From the NCBI GenBank assembly GCA_964602485.1, contig CAZRQU010000005.1, forward strand, positions 1 through 59,755: a stretch of 59,755 nucleotides of DNA, given 5' to 3'. The notes below the pieces were generated by a model. That model saw only the letters and a program-made list of their open reading frames with translations, did no database searches and was not told the DNA's origin. Origin of the DNA: WJLG01 sp964602485 (GTDB lineage Bacteria; Patescibacteriota; Patescibacteriia; Patescibacteriales; WJLG01). Position numbers and translations under genes: made by a program. Position 1 is the first letter of the stretch. Every line of letters starts with the position of its first letter. Of this stretch, positions 58,532 to 59,755 are shown piece after piece.

Positions 58532-59104
58532 ATGGAAAAAACATTAAAAAATTTAACAAAAGCTTTTATTGGCGAAAGTCAAGCTAGAAATAGATATTCT
58601 TTTTATGCCAGCAAAGCTAAAAAAGAAGGGTATTTACAGATAGCTGAAAACTTCTTAGAAACAGCTGAACAAGAAAAAGAGCATGCTAAAAGGCTTTTTG
58701 AACACATACAAGAACTAAAAGGGGAGTTGAATGAAATAGAAGTGGAAGCAGCTTCTCCTAATATTTTTGGGGATACGAAAGAAAACCTAAAAGCGGCTGC
58801 AAACGGAGAGAATTACGAACATTCGGAAATGTATCCTGGGTTCGCAAAAATAGCCGAAGAAGAGAATCTTCCAAAAATAGCCGCTCGACTAAGGTCAATA
58901 GCTGTGGCAGAAAAACATCACGAAGAAAGATATTTAAAGCTTTTAAAAGAAGTGGAAGCTAAAACCATTTTTGAAAAAGAAGAGGAAGTGACTTGGGTTT
59001 GTATGGAATGTGGTTATGAGCATAAAGGTAAAACTCCTCCTGATGTTTGCCCGTCCTGTGATCACGCCAAAGAGTACTATAAGATAAAATGTGAAAAATA
59101 CTAA
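58532..59104 (+). CDS. rbr: Rubrerythrin
   Basis: A 190-residue non-haem iron peroxidase. The ferritin-like part has the diiron ligands in FIGESQARNRYSFYA, ETAEQEKEHAKRLFEH and VAEKHHEERY. The C-terminal rubredoxin-like domain has CMECGYEHKGKTPPDVCPSC, which binds one iron. It reduces hydrogen peroxide in the cytoplasm of anaerobes. It lies 12 bases before the desulfoferrodoxin gene, so both act in one unit against oxygen stress. Confidence 0.95.
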   Translation: MEKTLKNLTKAFIGESQARNRYSFYASKAKKEGYLQIAENFLETAEQEKEHAKRLFEHIQELKGELNEIEVEAASPNIFGDTKENLKAAANGENYEHSEMYPGFAKIAEEENLPKIAARLRSIAVAEKHHEERYLKLLKEVEAKTIFEKEEEVTWVCMECGYEHKGKTPPDVCPSCDHAKEYYKIKCEKY

Positions 59105-59116
59105 CTAAACAAACCT

Positions 59117-59488
59117 ATGACAAAATTAAAACAAATATACAAATGCAATGTTTGTGGAAACATAGTAGAAGTGCTTCATTCCGGAGCCGGAGAATTGGTT
59201 TGTTGTGGCCAACCAATGGAACTAAAAGAAGAAAATACGGTTGACGCCGCCCAGGAAAAACATGTGCCTGTGATAGAAAAAGTTGAAAAGGGGAATTTGA
59301 TAAAAATAGGCGAAGTAGCGCACCCAATGACAGAAGAGCATTATATAGAATGGATAGAGGTTGATGTTAAGAATGAATCTTACAAAAAATTCCTTAAACC
59401 AGAAGAAAAACCCGAGTTCCTAGTAGAGGAAGAAGAAATAGACGGAGTTAGAGCATATTGTAACCTGCATGGGCTTTGGAGATCTTAA
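59117..59488 (+). CDS. dfx: Desulfoferrodoxin (superoxide reductase)
   Basis: A 123-residue class I desulfoferrodoxin. The N-terminal desulforedoxin domain (YKCNVCGNIVEVLHSGAGEL, then CCGQPM) carries the Cys4 iron. The SOR domain has the His4Cys1 ligands in EKHVPVIEK, HPMTEEHYIEWIE and YCNLHGLW. It reduces superoxide to peroxide, which rubrerythrin then removes. A terminator follows at 59506. Confidence 0.95.
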   Translation: MTKLKQIYKCNVCGNIVEVLHSGAGELVCCGQPMELKEENTVDAAQEKHVPVIEKVEKGNLIKIGEVAHPMTEEHYIEWIEVDVKNESYKKFLKPEEKPEFLVEEEEIDGVRAYCNLHGLWRS

Positions 59489-59505
59489 TGATCTTTAAAG
59501 AGCCT

Positions 59506-59535
59506 AAAAAACAACCTCTTAAGGTTGTTTTTTTT
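59506..59535 (+). terminator. Terminator after desulfoferrodoxin
   Basis: AAAAAACAACCT-CTT-AAGGTTGTTTTTTTT. Confidence 0.85.
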
Positions 59536-59755
59536 GTGGGACCCGGTCGCGGGTTAAAGAGTATAATGGGTCCTTTCTTTAAAGCTTGAGCTTTTCTAGT
59601 CGCTTGGACTACGCGGGTTCTCGTGCCCATCCTTTCTTTCCGCAAAAAAACACGCCTTGTCGGCGTATTTTTTGCGGAACGGACGGGACTCTCACCAGTA
59701 GGTCGCGGGTTAAAGAGTATAATGGGTCCTTTCTTTAAAGCTTGAGCTTTTCTAG
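59536..59755 (-). repeat. 156-bp repeat units, probably a tRNA 3'-end array cut by the window edge
   Basis: A 55-base segment (GGTCGCGGGTTAAAGAG...) at 59545-59599 recurs exactly at 59701-59755. Between them are an inverted damaged T arm (GCGGGTTCTCGTGCCC), a terminator (ACGCC/GGCGT with A and T tracts) and GCGGAACGGACGGGACTC, which looks like the complement of a tRNA 3' end. The layout equals that of the tRNA-Gly, tRNA-Cys and tRNA-Ala arrays. Confidence 0.65.

Overview
The window looks like part of the chromosome of a Candidate Phyla Radiation (Patescibacteria, Parcubacteria-like) bacterium with an anaerobic life style. Evidence: low GC, many small lysine-rich proteins, archaeal-type UMP kinase and cytidylate kinase, a tandem family of small VirB2/T4SS-type pilins, RodZ/Ig-like and bactofilin surface and cytoskeletal proteins, and a rubrerythrin/desulfoferrodoxin oxygen-defence pair. 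UGA ends several genes (for example 34059-34061, 47717-47719, 49271-49273), so the code is the standard one and not the UGA-Gly code of Gracilibacteria/Absconditabacteria. This placement is inference; no rRNA is present.

Layout. 0.1-5.4 kb: thiolation enzyme, stand-alone CrtI-like desaturase, a conserved unknown protein, RhuM-Fic protein, and an HTH/GHKL-ATPase/STAS-like regulator behind a striking symmetric operator. 5.6-12.8 kb: tRNA-His and tRNA-Arg, SpoU methylase, sdpRI-type pair, rdgB, and a redox/membrane operon (thioredoxin-CcdA fusion, membrane spermidine synthase-like protein, YibE/F). 12.8-17.5 kb: truB, then a dense tRNA cluster broken up by repeats, mgtE, an exonuclease and an RsuA-family synthase. 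17.5-24.6 kb: O-antigen ligase, EamA transporter, GH1 glycosidase, pyrH, small membrane proteins, murD. 24.6-31.2 kb: polA, radical SAM/SPASM protein, LysM-M23 peptidase. 31.4-34.1 kb: six tandem pilin genes. 34.7-38.5 kb: candidate structured RNA, AT-rich segment with DnaA boxes, tRNA-Cys array, 3D-domain protein, yidC-yidD-rnpA-rpmH. 38.7-59.5 kb: mostly rightward genes (DksA/TraR-like zinc finger, lspA, a kinase-like protein, smc, metallophosphoesterase-DUF192 fusion, comM, solute-binding lipoprotein, seventh pilin, RodZ-like, methyltransferases, surface protein, bactofilin, rubrerythrin, desulfoferrodoxin), interrupted by leftward tsaE-nnrD, tRNA-Val, tRNA-Leu, rplS and a cytidylate kinase.

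Large-scale pattern. Protein genes left of about 31 kb run mainly leftward and those right of 38.7 kb mainly rightward. The switch contains two perfect DnaA boxes and the rpmH-rnpA-yidD-yidC block that usually flanks oriC, so a replication origin near 35.2-35.5 kb is likely although dnaA is not in the window.

The most unusual content is around the tRNAs. All 15 tRNA genes are on the minus strand, and at least nine loci carry partial copies of the neighbouring tRNA. Downstream copies keep the exact 3' end (terminator, acceptor and part of the T arm), are fused to 120-180 bp of unrelated sequence, and are sometimes tandemly repeated; many carry an inverted, damaged copy of the same tRNA 3' end on the other side of the terminator. 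Upstream copies are 5' halves split by GC-rich palindromes. I know of no named element that explains this, and it is the best candidate here for an undescribed system. Other notable points are a hinge-less SMC, recurrent AGTCCA-N8-TGGACT palindromes, leaderless promoters for several housekeeping genes, and hairpins controlling the pilin mRNA.
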